Shown here piece by piece: positions 17,938 to 26,239 of a stretch of DNA of 64,000 nucleotides (within the stretch, counting starts at the first letter, position 1; the number at the start of each line of letters is the position of its first letter). Under the pieces are notes generated by a model that was given only the letters and a program-made list of their open reading frames with translations, searched no databases and was not told where the DNA came from. Source of the DNA: Saccharothrix sp. ALI-22-I. GTDB lineage: Bacteria > Actinomycetota > Actinomycetes > Mycobacteriales > Pseudonocardiaceae. A program made the position numbers and the translations under genes. The stretch lies in contig NZ_MTQP01000046.1 of NCBI RefSeq assembly GCF_001984175.1, forward strand, positions 1 to 64,000, read 5' to 3'.

Positions 17938-19229
17938 CAGAGGTGATCTCCGGGACGGTGAAGCGTTCCCGGGAACGAGGGCTACGGCGCGAGCGGACCT
18001 GGAAGACCCTGTCCCCGCTGCTGCGTCTGTTGATCCTGACGCAACTCGCCTTCAACGTCGGCTTCTACGCCGTCCTGCCGTTCCTCTCCGAACACCTCGG
18101 CTCCATCGGGATGGTCGGCTGGCTGGTCGGGCTGGTGTTGGGGCTGCGGACCTTCAGCCAGCAGGGCCTGTTCGTGCTGGGTGGTGCGCTCGTCGACCGC
18201 TACGGGGTGCGGCCGGTGGTGCTCGCCGGCTGCACGCTGCGGATCGTCGGGTTCGCCTGGCTGGGGTACGCCGAGCGGCCCGCGGCGGTCATCGGCGCGG
18301 TGCTGCTGATCGGCTTCGCCGCCGCCCTGTTCTCCCCGGCGGTCGAATCCGAGGCCGCACGGCAGGCGGTGACCTGGGAGCAGGCGGGCAACGGGCCGCG
18401 GACCAGGGTGTTGGCCCTGTTCACCGTGGCGGGCCAGGCCGGGGCGTTCGTCGGCCCGCTCCTGGGCGCGCTGCTGCTCGCCGTGGACTTCCGCACCGTC
18501 TGCCTCGCCGGTGCCGTGGTCTTCGTCCTCGTCCTCGCCGGGCACGCGTGGCTGATGCCGCAACACATCCCCGGCCGAGCCCGGGTCTCCGGGCGGGGCG
18601 GTGTGCGGGCGATGCTGCGCAACCGCCGCTTCCTGGCACTGTGCGGCGCGTACGGTGCCTACCTGCTGGCCTACAACCAGTTCTACCTCGCGCTGCCGGA
18701 CGAGGTGGCGCGCGCCGCGGGATCGCAGGCGCCCCTGGCGTGGCTGTTCGCCCTGTCCTCCCTGCTCGTCGTGTCCGCCCAGTTGCCGGTCACCCGGTGG
18801 GCCGGGAACCGGCTGGACCTGCGCAGGTCCATGGCCATCGGGCTGTTGCTCATCTCCGCGGGCTTCGTCGTCGTCGCCGTCGGTCCGTCCGCGTGGACGG
18901 GAGTCGCCGGACTGGCACCGGCGGCGGGCTTCGTCGTCCTGCTCACCGTCGGCCAGATGCTGGTGGTCCCGACAGCCCGTGCGTGGGTTCCCGACCTCGC
19001 CGCGGAGGGCAGGCTCGGCCTCTACATCGGCGCCCTGTCCTCGGTCTCCGGCTTGATCGTCCTCGTCGGCAGCGCGGCAACCGGCTACCTCCTCGACCTG
19101 GGCCTCCCGCACGCCGTGCCCTGGCTCGTCCTCGCCACGATCCCGGCGTTGGCCATCGCACTGCTGCCCCGCGGCAAGGGAGTGCTCGACGAACGGCCGG
19201 AACGAGCAGTCGGCACCGAACGGTTCTAG
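17934..19229 (+). CDS. MFS transporter
   Basis: The 431-residue transporter has twelve predicted helices. The MFS loop motif appears as GGALVDRYGVRPV (about 80-92), and a central cytoplasmic loop lies around LMPQHIPGRARVSGRGG. It resembles MdtH/CntE-like drug or metallophore exporters. Its ATG overlaps the permease stop by four bases, so it is coupled to the Zur-boxed operon. Together with the binding protein and fused permease it could export the apo-chelator that the importer retrieves; no chelator biosynthesis gene is visible. Confidence 0.85.
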   Translation: MTEVISGTVKRSRERGLRRERTWKTLSPLLRLLILTQLAFNVGFYAVLPFLSEHLGSIGMVGWLVGLVLGLRTFSQQGLFVLGGALVDRYGVRPVVLAGCTLRIVGFAWLGYAERPAAVIGAVLLIGFAAALFSPAVESEAARQAVTWEQAGNGPRTRVLALFTVAGQAGAFVGPLLGALLLAVDFRTVCLAGAVVFVLVLAGHAWLMPQHIPGRARVSGRGGVRAMLRNRRFLALCGAYGAYLLAYNQFYLALPDEVARAAGSQAPLAWLFALSSLLVVSAQLPVTRWAGNRLDLRRSMAIGLLLISAGFVVVAVGPSAWTGVAGLAPAAGFVVLLTVGQMLVVPTARAWVPDLAAEGRLGLYIGALSSVSGLIVLVGSAATGYLLDLGLPHAVPWLVLATIPALAIALLPRGKGVLDERPERAVGTERF

Positions 19230-19238
19230 CGTGGTGCC

Positions 19239-19628
19239 ATGAACGTGTACGAACACCTCATCCCGGCTCAGCGGCGTGAGGTCGCGAGGGTGTCGCTGCA
19301 CGCGTTGGGAGCCCATCGCGCGGACCACCGACGGCTGGATGTCCGGTGCAGTCGCAGCCACCACGTGGCGGCCGTGTACGACACGAGTTCGGGACTGGTC
19401 TACGCGGCATCGGCCGGGACTCAGGCACACGGGTCGCGTGCACGCGTCGACACCCCGCACCACGGCGACCGTCACGGTGCCGAACACGTCGACCTGCTCA
19501 CCGAGATCGACACACGGGTGATGGACGACCGACTGCCGGCGTGGTGCGGCTGTGGGCCGCGGACGTTGTCGAGAGCCGACCTGCGGCGTGCCATCGCCGA
19601 CGGCGAGCGGCACGTCCAACTCCTGTAA
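19239..19628 (+). CDS. Small Cys/His-rich hypothetical protein
   Basis: 129 residues starting nine bases after the MFS gene. Two cysteine/histidine clusters stand out, RCSRSHHVAAVYDT near residue 37 and WCGCGPRTLSR near residue 103, separated by a His-rich loop (HHGDRHGAEH). The pattern could form a small zinc-binding fold. I do not recognise a named family. As the last gene of the Zur-boxed operon and just before a strong terminator, it may buffer or sense zinc, but that is inference. Confidence 0.7.
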   Translation: MNVYEHLIPAQRREVARVSLHALGAHRADHRRLDVRCSRSHHVAAVYDTSSGLVYAASAGTQAHGSRARVDTPHHGDRHGAEHVDLLTEIDTRVMDDRLPAWCGCGPRTLSRADLRRAIADGERHVQLL

Positions 19629-19677
19629 CCCGGATGGCACTCGGACAGCCGGGAAACATCGGAGTCGTGCCGTGGAC

Positions 19678-19726
19678 GGCCGGGGGTGAGCCACACCGGA
19701 GTGGCCAGCGTGGCTCACCCCCGGCC
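19678..19726 (+). terminator. Strong hairpin terminator ending the transport operon
   Basis: Perfect 17-base arms (GGCCGGGGGTGAGCCAC at 19678-19694 and its complement at 19710-19726) enclose a 15-base loop. An alternative 11-base pairing, CCGGAGTGGCC with GGCCACTCCGG, overlaps it. No T tract follows, which is common in actinomycetes. Confidence 0.75.
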
Positions 19727-19804
19727 ACTCCGGCAGTGCGACCGCGTCGATCGAGGACAGTGCTTTACCAGCTCTTTACTCTTGGGCCCGGGCCGGGTGA
19801 TACT

Positions 19805-19919
19805 GGGCGGGAGGGGAGTACTTCCGCAGGGTCTGCCCGGTCAGTACGGACACCCCGTTGGTGTCCTCGGGAGACCGCCCCGGTGGGGTGAAGGAGACCT
19901 CGAACATTCGTGTTCGAGG
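19805..19919 (+). promoter_or_regulatory. Probable yybP-ykoY (manganese) riboswitch controlling terC
   Basis: The leader shows two hallmark elements of the yybP-ykoY aptamer, a 5' GGGGAGTA (19813-19820) and a 3' GAAGGAGACCT (near 19890-19900), with paired GC-rich arms between. It precedes terC, a classic target of this Mn2+ riboswitch. Directly after comes a perfect 9-bp hairpin (CCTCGAACA at 19898-19906, loop TTCG, TGTTCGAGG at 19911-19919). Its 3' arm covers the start of the Shine-Dalgarno GAGGAGG and its 5' arm overlaps the aptamer's GACCT. This suggests translational control: metal binding would hold GACCT in the aptamer and free the ribosome-binding site. Confidence 0.65.
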
Positions 19920-19926
19920 AGGACCT

Positions 19927-20952
19927 GTGCCCTATTCGCCTGTTGTGCTGGCCGCTCCCGCCGAGTCGGTGGGGTCGCCGGGGTTGTGGTTCGTCAGCAT
20001 CGCGGTCCTGGTGGGGCTGCTGGTCGCCGACTTCGTCGTGACCCGCCGCCCGCACGAGGTGTCGATGCGGGAGGCCGCGGGCTGGTCGGTGTTCTACCTG
20101 GCGCTGCCGGTCGTGTTCGGACTGTGGCTGTGGGCGGCGTTCGGCGGCGGTCAGGCGATGGAATTCCTGACCGGGTTCGTGGTGGAGAAGTCCCTGTCGG
20201 TGGACAACCTGTTCGTGTTCATGCTGCTGCTCGCGGCGTTCGCGGTCCCGCCGGCGGTGCAGCAGCGCGTGCTGCTCTACGGCATCGTCGGCGCGCTGGT
20301 GCTGCGTGGCGTGTTCATCGCGGCCGGCGCGGCGCTGCTGGCGGCCGGAACCTGGGCGTTCCTGGTCTTCGGCGCGATCCTGTTCGCCTCGGCGGTGAAG
20401 ATCCTGCACGAGGCGCTGACGGGTGCGAGTGCCGCCCGGGACACCTCGCGGATGCGGTCGGTGCGGCTGCTGCGCCGGCTGATGCCGGTCACCGACGACT
20501 ACCACGGCGCCCGACTGACCGTCCGCGAGAACGGGCGGCGCGCGTTGACCCCGTTGGCGGTCGTGGTGGTGGCGGTGTTCGCGACCGACGTGGTGTTCGC
20601 GGTCGACTCGGTGCCCGCGGTCTACGGCATCACCGAAGACCCCTACCTGGTGTTCGCCACGAACGCCTTCGCCCTGCTGGGCCTGCGCGCCCTGTACTTC
20701 GTGCTGCACAACGCGCTGGCCAAGCTCGTCCACCTCAACCACGGCCTCGCGATCATCCTCGCCTTCATCGGCGTGAAACTCGTCCTGCACTGGGCCCACG
20801 GAATCTGGCCGGGCGTGCCGGAGATCCCCACCCCGGTCTCCTTGGGAGTGATCGTGGTCGTCCTGGCCGCCGTGACGGTGACCAGCCTGCGTGCCGGGCG
20901 TCGCGCAGCGGAACGCGGACGCCGGTTCGGGGCTGTCGCACCGCGGGAGTGA
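19927..20952 (+). CDS. TerC-family integral membrane protein (Alx/MeeY-like)
   Basis: The 341-residue membrane protein is predicted to have eight or nine helices. Family-typical motifs include EKSLSVDNLFVFMLLL and, later, FATDVVFAVDSVPAVYGITEDPYLVF, whose aspartates are conserved in the Alx/MeeY group implicated in manganese export. The GTG at 19927 is chosen because GAGGAGG lies just before it; the frame is open further upstream, but that part is the riboswitch. It likely exports Mn2+ or assists metalation of secreted proteins. Control by the upstream riboswitch is inferred. Confidence 0.88.
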   Translation: MPYSPVVLAAPAESVGSPGLWFVSIAVLVGLLVADFVVTRRPHEVSMREAAGWSVFYLALPVVFGLWLWAAFGGGQAMEFLTGFVVEKSLSVDNLFVFMLLLAAFAVPPAVQQRVLLYGIVGALVLRGVFIAAGAALLAAGTWAFLVFGAILFASAVKILHEALTGASAARDTSRMRSVRLLRRLMPVTDDYHGARLTVRENGRRALTPLAVVVVAVFATDVVFAVDSVPAVYGITEDPYLVFATNAFALLGLRALYFVLHNALAKLVHLNHGLAIILAFIGVKLVLHWAHGIWPGVPEIPTPVSLGVIVVVLAAVTVTSLRAGRRAAERGRRFGAVAPRE

Positions 20953-20955
20953 ACG

Positions 20956-21081
20956 ATGCTCACCGACCTTCTCCTCGCGGGCTTGATCGAGTTGATCCTC
21001 ACCGTGCTCGTCCTCGCCGCGCTGGTGATCACCTGCGGGGCCATGTACCCGCCCCGGCCACCGCGCGGACCACGCCACTGA
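20956..21081 (+). CDS. Small single-helix membrane protein
   Basis: 41 residues beginning three bases after the terC stop. A hydrophobic helix (about residues 4-29, rich in Leu, Ile and Val) is followed by a short proline/arginine tail. It could be an accessory peptide of TerC. It is too short for family assignment and may be spurious. Confidence 0.35.
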   Translation: MLTDLLLAGLIELILTVLVLAALVITCGAMYPPRPPRGPRH

Positions 21082-21119
21082 ACCAACCCCGTCGAACAGT
21101 CCGCCGCGGCCCAGGGGCG

Positions 21120-21501
21120 CCCGGTGCAGACCGGTGCGGTGCTGGCCGCCCTCGCCCACGAGGATGTCCTCGGCAGCGCGAACTGGGCCCGTTTGGCTGC
21201 ACACCAACTTCCCCGACCCCCCGGACCTCAACCGCGCCCGGGACACCCTCGCGGAAGCAACACTTCCGCCTCTCCCGATCGGCCGATCCGGGTACTCGAT
21301 CACGCCCTCCGGTGACCTGCTCACCGCACTGCGACACCTCGCGGAGATCGCCGTCACGGAGAGACTGAACCCCGTGCCGCCCGCCGCGCTCGCTCTGGCA
21401 CTCGTCAGCGTTCCGGAAGCGGTGCTGCACGGCTGCTCTGCGCCATGGGCAAGATCGACGGAGAGGCCCTGAAGCAGCTCGTGCGCGAAGACCTCGGTTG
21501 A
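21120..21501 (+). pseudogene. Decayed gene with at least two frameshifts
   Basis: Protein-like segments continue through three frames: TGAVLAALAHEDVLGSANWA, then FPDPPDLNRARDTLAEA and TPSGDLLTALRHLAEIAVTE, then CAMGKIDGEALKQLVREDLG followed by a stop near 21501. Joined, they would give a helical protein of about 125 residues. I cannot name the family; the helix pattern is only loosely like a Clp N-terminal repeat. Confidence 0.4.
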
Positions 21502-21846
21502 CGACCTCGCGCATCGGCGGACCGAACAGGAGAGTTGATCGCGGCCGCTCCACCACGCAGCTGAAGTCGGCGGTTGCGCTCTCCGCGGACGACGAGAACC
21601 CGGGCGGCGCGGGTTCGGCGGGTGTACAGGTTCGTCCGCGGCTTGCTCCCGCTGACCTGCGGCATCGTCCTACTGCTCGAAATGCGCCGCCTCCTGCGAC
21701 GCCAGACCTCAATCGCGGTGATCACGTCCAGGACCGACCCGCTGTTCCCCGTGCTCGGCCGATTCGAGCCGAGCAGGCTCACCGAACACGCCCAGGGAAG
21801 TACCCCTTCCTGCTCGGCACCATCCTCTCTGACGCAGGCATCAGCC
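21502..21846. other. 345 bases with no recognisable gene
   Basis: All frames here give arginine- or proline-rich antisense-type translations. I see no start with a ribosome-binding site and no repeat. Confidence 0.4.
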
Positions 21847-22251
21847 CTACCCGGCTGTCGTGGATTCCAGCGTCAGCACCGCCGGAGCGGAGTCCGGCGA
21901 GAGGTAGAAGTGATCGGGGAAGTAGTCGATGTGTGCGTGTTCACCGACCGTCCCGTCCTCGGCCAAGCCGAGGACATTGCGCGCGAGCAGGCTCAACGCC
22001 GACCGCTCCCCGCTGATCGTCAACGTGGACCGGTCCACGTCGGAAGCGACCACTACCTTGCCGCTCGGCACGGTGTCGATCTCGACGGCTCCCAACACGA
22101 GGTCGTAGGGCGCGGGGTCGCCGGACTGGTCGAGCACGAACCTCCCGGTTCCGGCGTCGATGGCGTGGCCGAGTTCGGCCAGCGCGTCGCGGTCACCGCT
22201 CACTTTGATCTCATCGGTCTCGGGCGCGTACAGCACTCGCAACTCGGTCAT
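21847..22251 (-). CDS. Imm32-like immunity protein of an RHS toxin locus
   Basis: 134 residues. The N-terminal DEIKVSGDRDALAELGHAID and C-terminal HAHIDYFPDHFYLSPDSAP fit small immunity proteins of the Imm32 type: an alpha/beta fold with a conserved His-x-His and a Tyr/Ser-rich strand. The ATG overlaps the stop of the RHS fragment by four bases, the classic toxin-immunity arrangement. The cognate toxin tip is missing from the RHS fragment, so this is an orphan immunity gene. The family assignment is from memory of the pattern and is moderate. Confidence 0.55.
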   Translation of the reverse strand: MTELRVLYAPETDEIKVSGDRDALAELGHAIDAGTGRFVLDQSGDPAPYDLVLGAVEIDTVPSGKVVVASDVDRSTLTISGERSALSLLARNVLGLAEDGTVGEHAHIDYFPDHFYLSPDSAPAVLTLESTTAG

Positions 22252-22921
22252 GGGATGTCACCTGGTCGGAGGGTCGGAGGGTCGATCGGGGTGTGCGGGT
22301 CCTTGAGCGGCCCGGAGCGAATGGTAGTGCCGTTGACCTGGGTCTCCAGATTGACCTCCGACACCCGGTTGCCGGTCTTGTCGAAGGTGTAGTCGTACCA
22401 GTGGGGCGCGGCGCCGCCGAGTGTCGCGGTGCTCGGCGCGACCGCACAGTCACCGGAGGCCGGGGTGAACGCGCGGGTCATCCGGCGCAGGTGGTCGTAG
22501 CCGAAGCACGGCACGTCCGACCTGGGGCCCTTGGGCTGGTCGGCGATGCGGGTGATGATGCCCGCCGGGTCGTAGGTGTAGGTGCGGTCGGCCAGTCGGT
22601 AGCCGGTGGTGGTGTTGCGGTCGACGATCGTCTGGTCCGGGCGGCGGGTGCCCTCCTGGAAGTAGTTGGTCACCCACGACTTGTCCGCGCCGTCGCCGAG
22701 CGTGAGCCGCAGCGTCTCGCCGTACTTGGAGTACAAGTGCTCCTGCGCGTCGACCTCGATGCCGGACGTCTTGGTCGGCACACCGAGTTCGTTGTAGTCG
22801 GTGAACACCGCCTCCGCGGGCAAGCCACCCGCTTCCGGCATGGTGTTGGAGGAGACCAGCCCGGTGACGGGGGTGTAGCCGGTGCGGAAGGTGTAGCTGC
22901 GCGCCAGCCCGCCCTCGCGCC
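22248..22921 (-). pseudogene. RHS/YD-repeat toxin fragment without its N-terminus or toxin domain
   Basis: About 220 residues of RHS shell: FTDYNELGVPTKTSG, LTLGDGADKSWVTNYF, RTYTYDPAGIITRIAD, CFGYDHLRRMTRAF and DYTFDKTGNRV. RHS proteins usually exceed 1500 residues and end in a variable toxin. Here the upstream end abuts the DUF1918 gene and the downstream end stops after GPLKDPHT plus a few unrelated residues, right at the immunity gene. Both the bulk of the shell and the toxin have been deleted. Confidence 0.75.
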
Positions 22922-22929
22922 GGGCCGCC

Positions 22930-23124
22930 TCATGCTTCGCCCTTTGCGTGGCGCACGATGGCATCGGGACCGGGCAACATGACGGCTTCGTGCCCGTCCT
23001 CGAACCGCACCCGGTAAGGCGGCTTGCCGTCCGGTCCCAGTACTTCGAGGATCTCGGCGGTGCGGTCGTGCTGTCCGACGACCTTGCCGTGCACCAACAG
23101 CTCGTCACCGACGCTTGCCCGCAT
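22930..23124 (-). CDS. DUF1918-family protein
   Basis: 64 residues, the usual length of this actinobacterial family. It starts MRASVGDELLVHGKVVG and has the family-typical ending around YRVRFEDGHEAVMLPGPDA. GAGGAGGG precedes the ATG. The fold is a small SH3-like barrel and the function is unknown. Confidence 0.85.
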   Translation of the reverse strand: MRASVGDELLVHGKVVGQHDRTAEILEVLGPDGKPPYRVRFEDGHEAVMLPGPDAIVRHAKGEA

Positions 23125-23324
23125 GGCACATCCCTCCTCTGCATGCCGACTTCCAGCATCGGATACCCCCGAACGGGCCGTGCCGAGCCTCCGGGCGAAT
23201 GTTCGACACGAACAGGGATCACCTGCGGTAGCGGCGGCGCCGGAGGACTGGCCTCCAGGTGCCGGCCCGGCGTCCGACCGGAGTGCGGATGGCTGACGGG
23301 CTGGATCGGTGTGACGATCGACCC

Positions 23325-24338
23325 GTGAGCACGATGCGGGCGTGGCACGTGGACCGGCCCGGCCCGATGACGGGCAGGCCGTTGGCGATGCGCCGGGACC
23401 CGGTGCCCGAGCCGGGACCGGGGGAGTTGCTGCTCAGGGTGCTGGTCTGCGGGGTCTGCCGCACCGATCTGCACGTCACCGAAGGCGATCTGCCCGTGCA
23501 CCGTCCGGGTGTCGTGCCCGGACACGAGGTCGTCGGCGAGGTCGTCGGGTCCGATGACGACCGGTTCGCGATCGGCGATCGGGTGGGTGTCGCCTGGCTG
23601 CGCGGCACGTGCCGGCGCTGCAGGTACTGCCTGCGTGGCGACGAGAACCTGTGCCCCGACTCGGTCTACACCGGGTGGGACGCCGACGGCGGCTACGCCG
23701 ACTTCACCGTGGTCCCCGCCGACTACGCCCACCACCTGCCCGCCGGGTACTCCGACGCCGAGTCGGCCCCGCTGCTGTGCGCCGGGATCATCGGGTACCG
23801 GGCGTTGCGGCGGGCGGAACTGCCCGAAGGCGGACGGCTGGGCATCTACGGCTTCGGGGCCAGCGCGCACCTCGCGGCACAGGTCGCGCTGGCCCGTGGG
23901 GCCGTCGTGCACGTCATGACCCGCAGCGTGCGGGCTCGTGAGCTGGCGATGGCACTCGGCGCGGCGTCGGCGGGCGACGCCGCGGACCCGCCACCGGAGC
24001 CGCTGGACTCGGCGATCCTGTTCGCCCCGGTCGGCACGCTCGTCCTGCCCGCGCTCGAAGCGCTGGACCGCGGGGGCACGCTGTCGATCGCGGGTATCCA
24101 CCTCACCGACATCCCGCCGCTGGTCTACGAGACGCACCTGTTCCAGGAACGGCAGCTACGCAGCGTCACGGCCAACACCCGGCAGGACGCCGCGGAGTTC
24201 CTGCGCTTCGCGGGCGCGCACCGGCTGGAGGTCACCACCACGCCCTACCCGCTCGACGCGGCTGACCAGGCCCTGACCGACCTCGCCGCCGACCGCGTCG
24301 ACGGCGCCGCCGTGCTCGTGGGCGGCGCGTCGACGTGA
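23325..24338 (+). CDS. Zinc-dependent alcohol dehydrogenase (MDR superfamily)
   Basis: 337 residues from the GTG (334 from the ATG at 23334). Catalytic zinc ligands appear in CGVCRTDLH and GHE. The structural zinc is held by the four-cysteine lobe [15 protein letters not shown]. The NAD(P) Rossmann motif is [14 protein letters not shown]. The sequence resembles the AdhP-like zinc-binding alcohol dehydrogenases found widely in actinomycetes. It stands alone between divergent neighbours, so the pathway is unclear. Confidence 0.88.
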   Translation: MSTMRAWHVDRPGPMTGRPLAMRRDPVPEPGPGELLLRVLVCGVCRTDLHVTEGDLPVHRPGVVPGHEVVGEVVGSDDDRFAIGDRVGVAWLRGTCRRCRYCLRGDENLCPDSVYTGWDADGGYADFTVVPADYAHHLPAGYSDAESAPLLCAGIIGYRALRRAELPEGGRLGIYGFGASAHLAAQVALARGAVVHVMTRSVRARELAMALGAASAGDAADPPPEPLDSAILFAPVGTLVLPALEALDRGGTLSIAGIHLTDIPPLVYETHLFQERQLRSVTANTRQDAAEFLRFAGAHRLEVTTTPYPLDAADQALTDLAADRVDGAAVLVGGAST

Positions 24339-24584
24339 TCGAGTGCACGGTGGCGCGAGGCATCACCTGCCCCGGCGGCGCATCGTTGTTCAACTCCTTT
24401 CCGCACTTGTCACTTCCACACAGTGGAACTGCGCGCGGGTCTGTCCGTGTCCCCGTCAGGCATGGAGTGGGGCGCCGGGAAGCAGGCCGCCGCCCGGCAC
24501 TCACGACCGGTCGGACGTGGCCAACCCGTTGACCGGACCGGTCGTGGCTGCGGCGTACCACGAGCGGGGTTTTCGGTGACGGGG

Positions 24585-25025
24585 TCAGGCGCTCCTGGAC
24601 ATCGGCACGGGCACCGCGTCGGCGTACGCGGCCAAGCGGCGGGTCAGGTCCCCGGCGGCGTGGTTCACGCGAGCCGGCACCGGCCGAGGTGCGTCACGCC
24701 GTTCGCCGCGGAACAGCCTCCCGGCCCACTTCGCCACCCGTCGCGGTGGCGGGAGCACGTCCCCGCCGAGGTGGTCCACGATGATCAGGTCCTCGCCGCT
24801 GTGCGTCTCGATCGCGGCCGACCAGCCGCGCTCTTCGTCCCACAGCAGGGCCGCTTCGCGGTCCGGGCGGGTCGGCAACCGTCGATCCACCGCCAGGTAG
24901 GCGCGGGCGGGCCGTTCGTCCCACACGTACGAGCACTCGCTGTCCAGATCCAGTGCCTCGGTGACCAGCCGGACATATCCGCGCAACCCCCGCGCCAAGA
25001 CCTCGTCGCGGTCCAACTCCGCCAC
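24585..25025 (-). CDS. DUF6292-like hypothetical protein
   Basis: 146 residues with LRGYVRLVTEALDL, AYLAVDRRLPTRPDRE and ALLWDEERGWSAAIET, a pattern I associate with DUF6292 proteins of Pseudonocardiales. There is no signal peptide or membrane segment. The function is unknown. If the family call is right, it supports the proposed taxonomic placement. Confidence 0.6.
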   Translation of the reverse strand: MAELDRDEVLARGLRGYVRLVTEALDLDSECSYVWDERPARAYLAVDRRLPTRPDREAALLWDEERGWSAAIETHSGEDLIIVDHLGGDVLPPPRRVAKWAGRLFRGERRDAPRPVPARVNHAAGDLTRRLAAYADAVPVPMSRSA

Positions 25026-25657
25026 TTCTTCCCTGCTCCGCTCGGCTCGAACTCCCGGCCCTTCAACGCCAGGACGGGCTATCTACCCCGTATGGGTGAC
25101 AAGCGAAACCACGCGGGCGGCACTGTTCCGATCCAGTGCCGGTTCAGCGCGGGTGGGCGGTCCCGGGCTCGTCGAACGCCTTCGGGGGAGAGGCGCTGAG
25201 GTACCGTGGTGATCACCGGGGCGCCCGCGCACCTGGCCCACACCCTGCGCCAACTCGACCTGCTCGCCGGGCCGAGATCGTGTCCTCGGCACCGACGCTG
25301 CGGGCTGGGCAGGTTCCGGCGCCCCACCCGGGCGGACCAGCGCGTCGAGCCGCGGCTGCCGGAGGTCCCACTGCGGGGCTGCCGCATGAGGTGACCGATC
25401 GCCGGGCGGGACGGCCGGCCCTCACCCGGGGCCTCGGTCGTCCAGCCAGAACATCCCGGGTGTGGCTGCGCCGTCCGGATCGGGACCGCGTTGCCCCGGT
25501 CGCGGCGCGGGCGGGCGTCGTAGCGGTCGGTCGGGACGCCGTACGGGGGAAGTGCTTCTCGGTGACGACGTCGCCCAGGCGTTTGGCCGACTCTGCGATC
25601 GGGTACCCCTCCGGCGTGTTTCCGCCCTGAGACCACTAGGGCGGGAAGGGATGGGTC
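25026..25657. other. 632 bases without a supported gene
   Basis: The stretch separates divergent genes and is very GC-rich. Several overlapping frames are open but have poor start sites and arginine-rich antisense-like composition. I see no hairpin or repeat worth noting. Confidence 0.4.
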
Positions 25658-26053
25658 ATGAGCACTGTCGATCTCCCTCGGGACGGTGTCGATCTCGACC
25701 TGCCCGATACCCCTCCCACCCCGAACGAGCTGCTGAGACTGGTTGCCGGCACGTTCCCCGGAACCGGCGACGACCAGCTCGTGGACGTCCAGGTGGTCAC
25801 CGCGCAACTGGTCGGCAACGCCTACCGGCACGCCCTCGCGCCACGGCGGCTGCGGCTGAGCCGGTTGCCCGACCGCGGCCTGGTCCTGGTCGAGGTCGAC
25901 GACGGCAGCCCGAGCCTGCTGCCGGTCCTGGGGCGGCTCGACACCCCGCAGCACGGTCGCGGCCTGCTCATGGTCAACCGGCTGGCGGTCAACTGGGGAT
26001 ATCGACCCCGCGGTGACCGCAAGACGGTCTGGGCCGAAGTCCGACTCGTCTGA
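25658..26053 (+). CDS. Anti-sigma-factor-type ATP-binding protein (RsbW-like HATPase)
   Basis: 131 residues with the GHKL ATPase signature: N box QLVGNAYRHA (about 49-58), G1 box around VEVDDGSPSL and G2 box HGRGLLMVN. The size and the HATPase_c_2-like layout fit serine-kinase anti-sigma factors, which bind a sigma factor or phosphorylate a STAS-domain antagonist. The next ORF is the start of exactly such a STAS protein, now truncated. A GGGATGGG-type purine tract precedes the ATG. Confidence 0.8.
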   Translation: MSTVDLPRDGVDLDLPDTPPTPNELLRLVAGTFPGTGDDQLVDVQVVTAQLVGNAYRHALAPRRLRLSRLPDRGLVLVEVDDGSPSLLPVLGRLDTPQHGRGLLMVNRLAVNWGYRPRGDRKTVWAEVRLV

Positions 26054-26088
26054 ATCGTTCCGGCGCGGCGGGAGCCGGAAGGCGATCG

Positions 26089-26230
26089 GTGACACCCGAC
26101 TCAGGTACGCCGCACTCCGGTGCGGGCTTCGCGTGCGACTGTCGGACCCGTGACGGCACCACGGTGATCACGGTGTCCGGGGAAGTCGACATCCGCGCCG
26201 CGGAGGACATCCAGGACCGCCTGGTGTGGG
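26089..26230 (+). pseudogene. STAS-domain anti-sigma antagonist, N-terminal fragment
   Basis: The GTG-started frame encodes the opening strand and helix of a STAS domain (DGTTVITVSGEVDIRAAEDI) and then loses all similarity near 26230, where a truncated secreted gene begins on the other strand. It probably was the partner of the upstream HATPase gene, 36 bases away. The phosphorylatable serine region is missing. Confidence 0.6.
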
Positions 26231-26239
26231 ACGACGCCA

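Noticed and set aside
14508..19718. Long open frames on the minus strand opposite the transport operon
   Set aside because: All are Gln/Gly/Arg-rich antisense readings of the binding protein, permease and MFS genes.
22248..24137. 629-codon minus-strand frame across RHS, DUF1918 and alcohol dehydrogenase genes
   Set aside because: Only its last third is real (the RHS fragment); the rest overlaps a clear dehydrogenase and DUF1918 gene in other frames.
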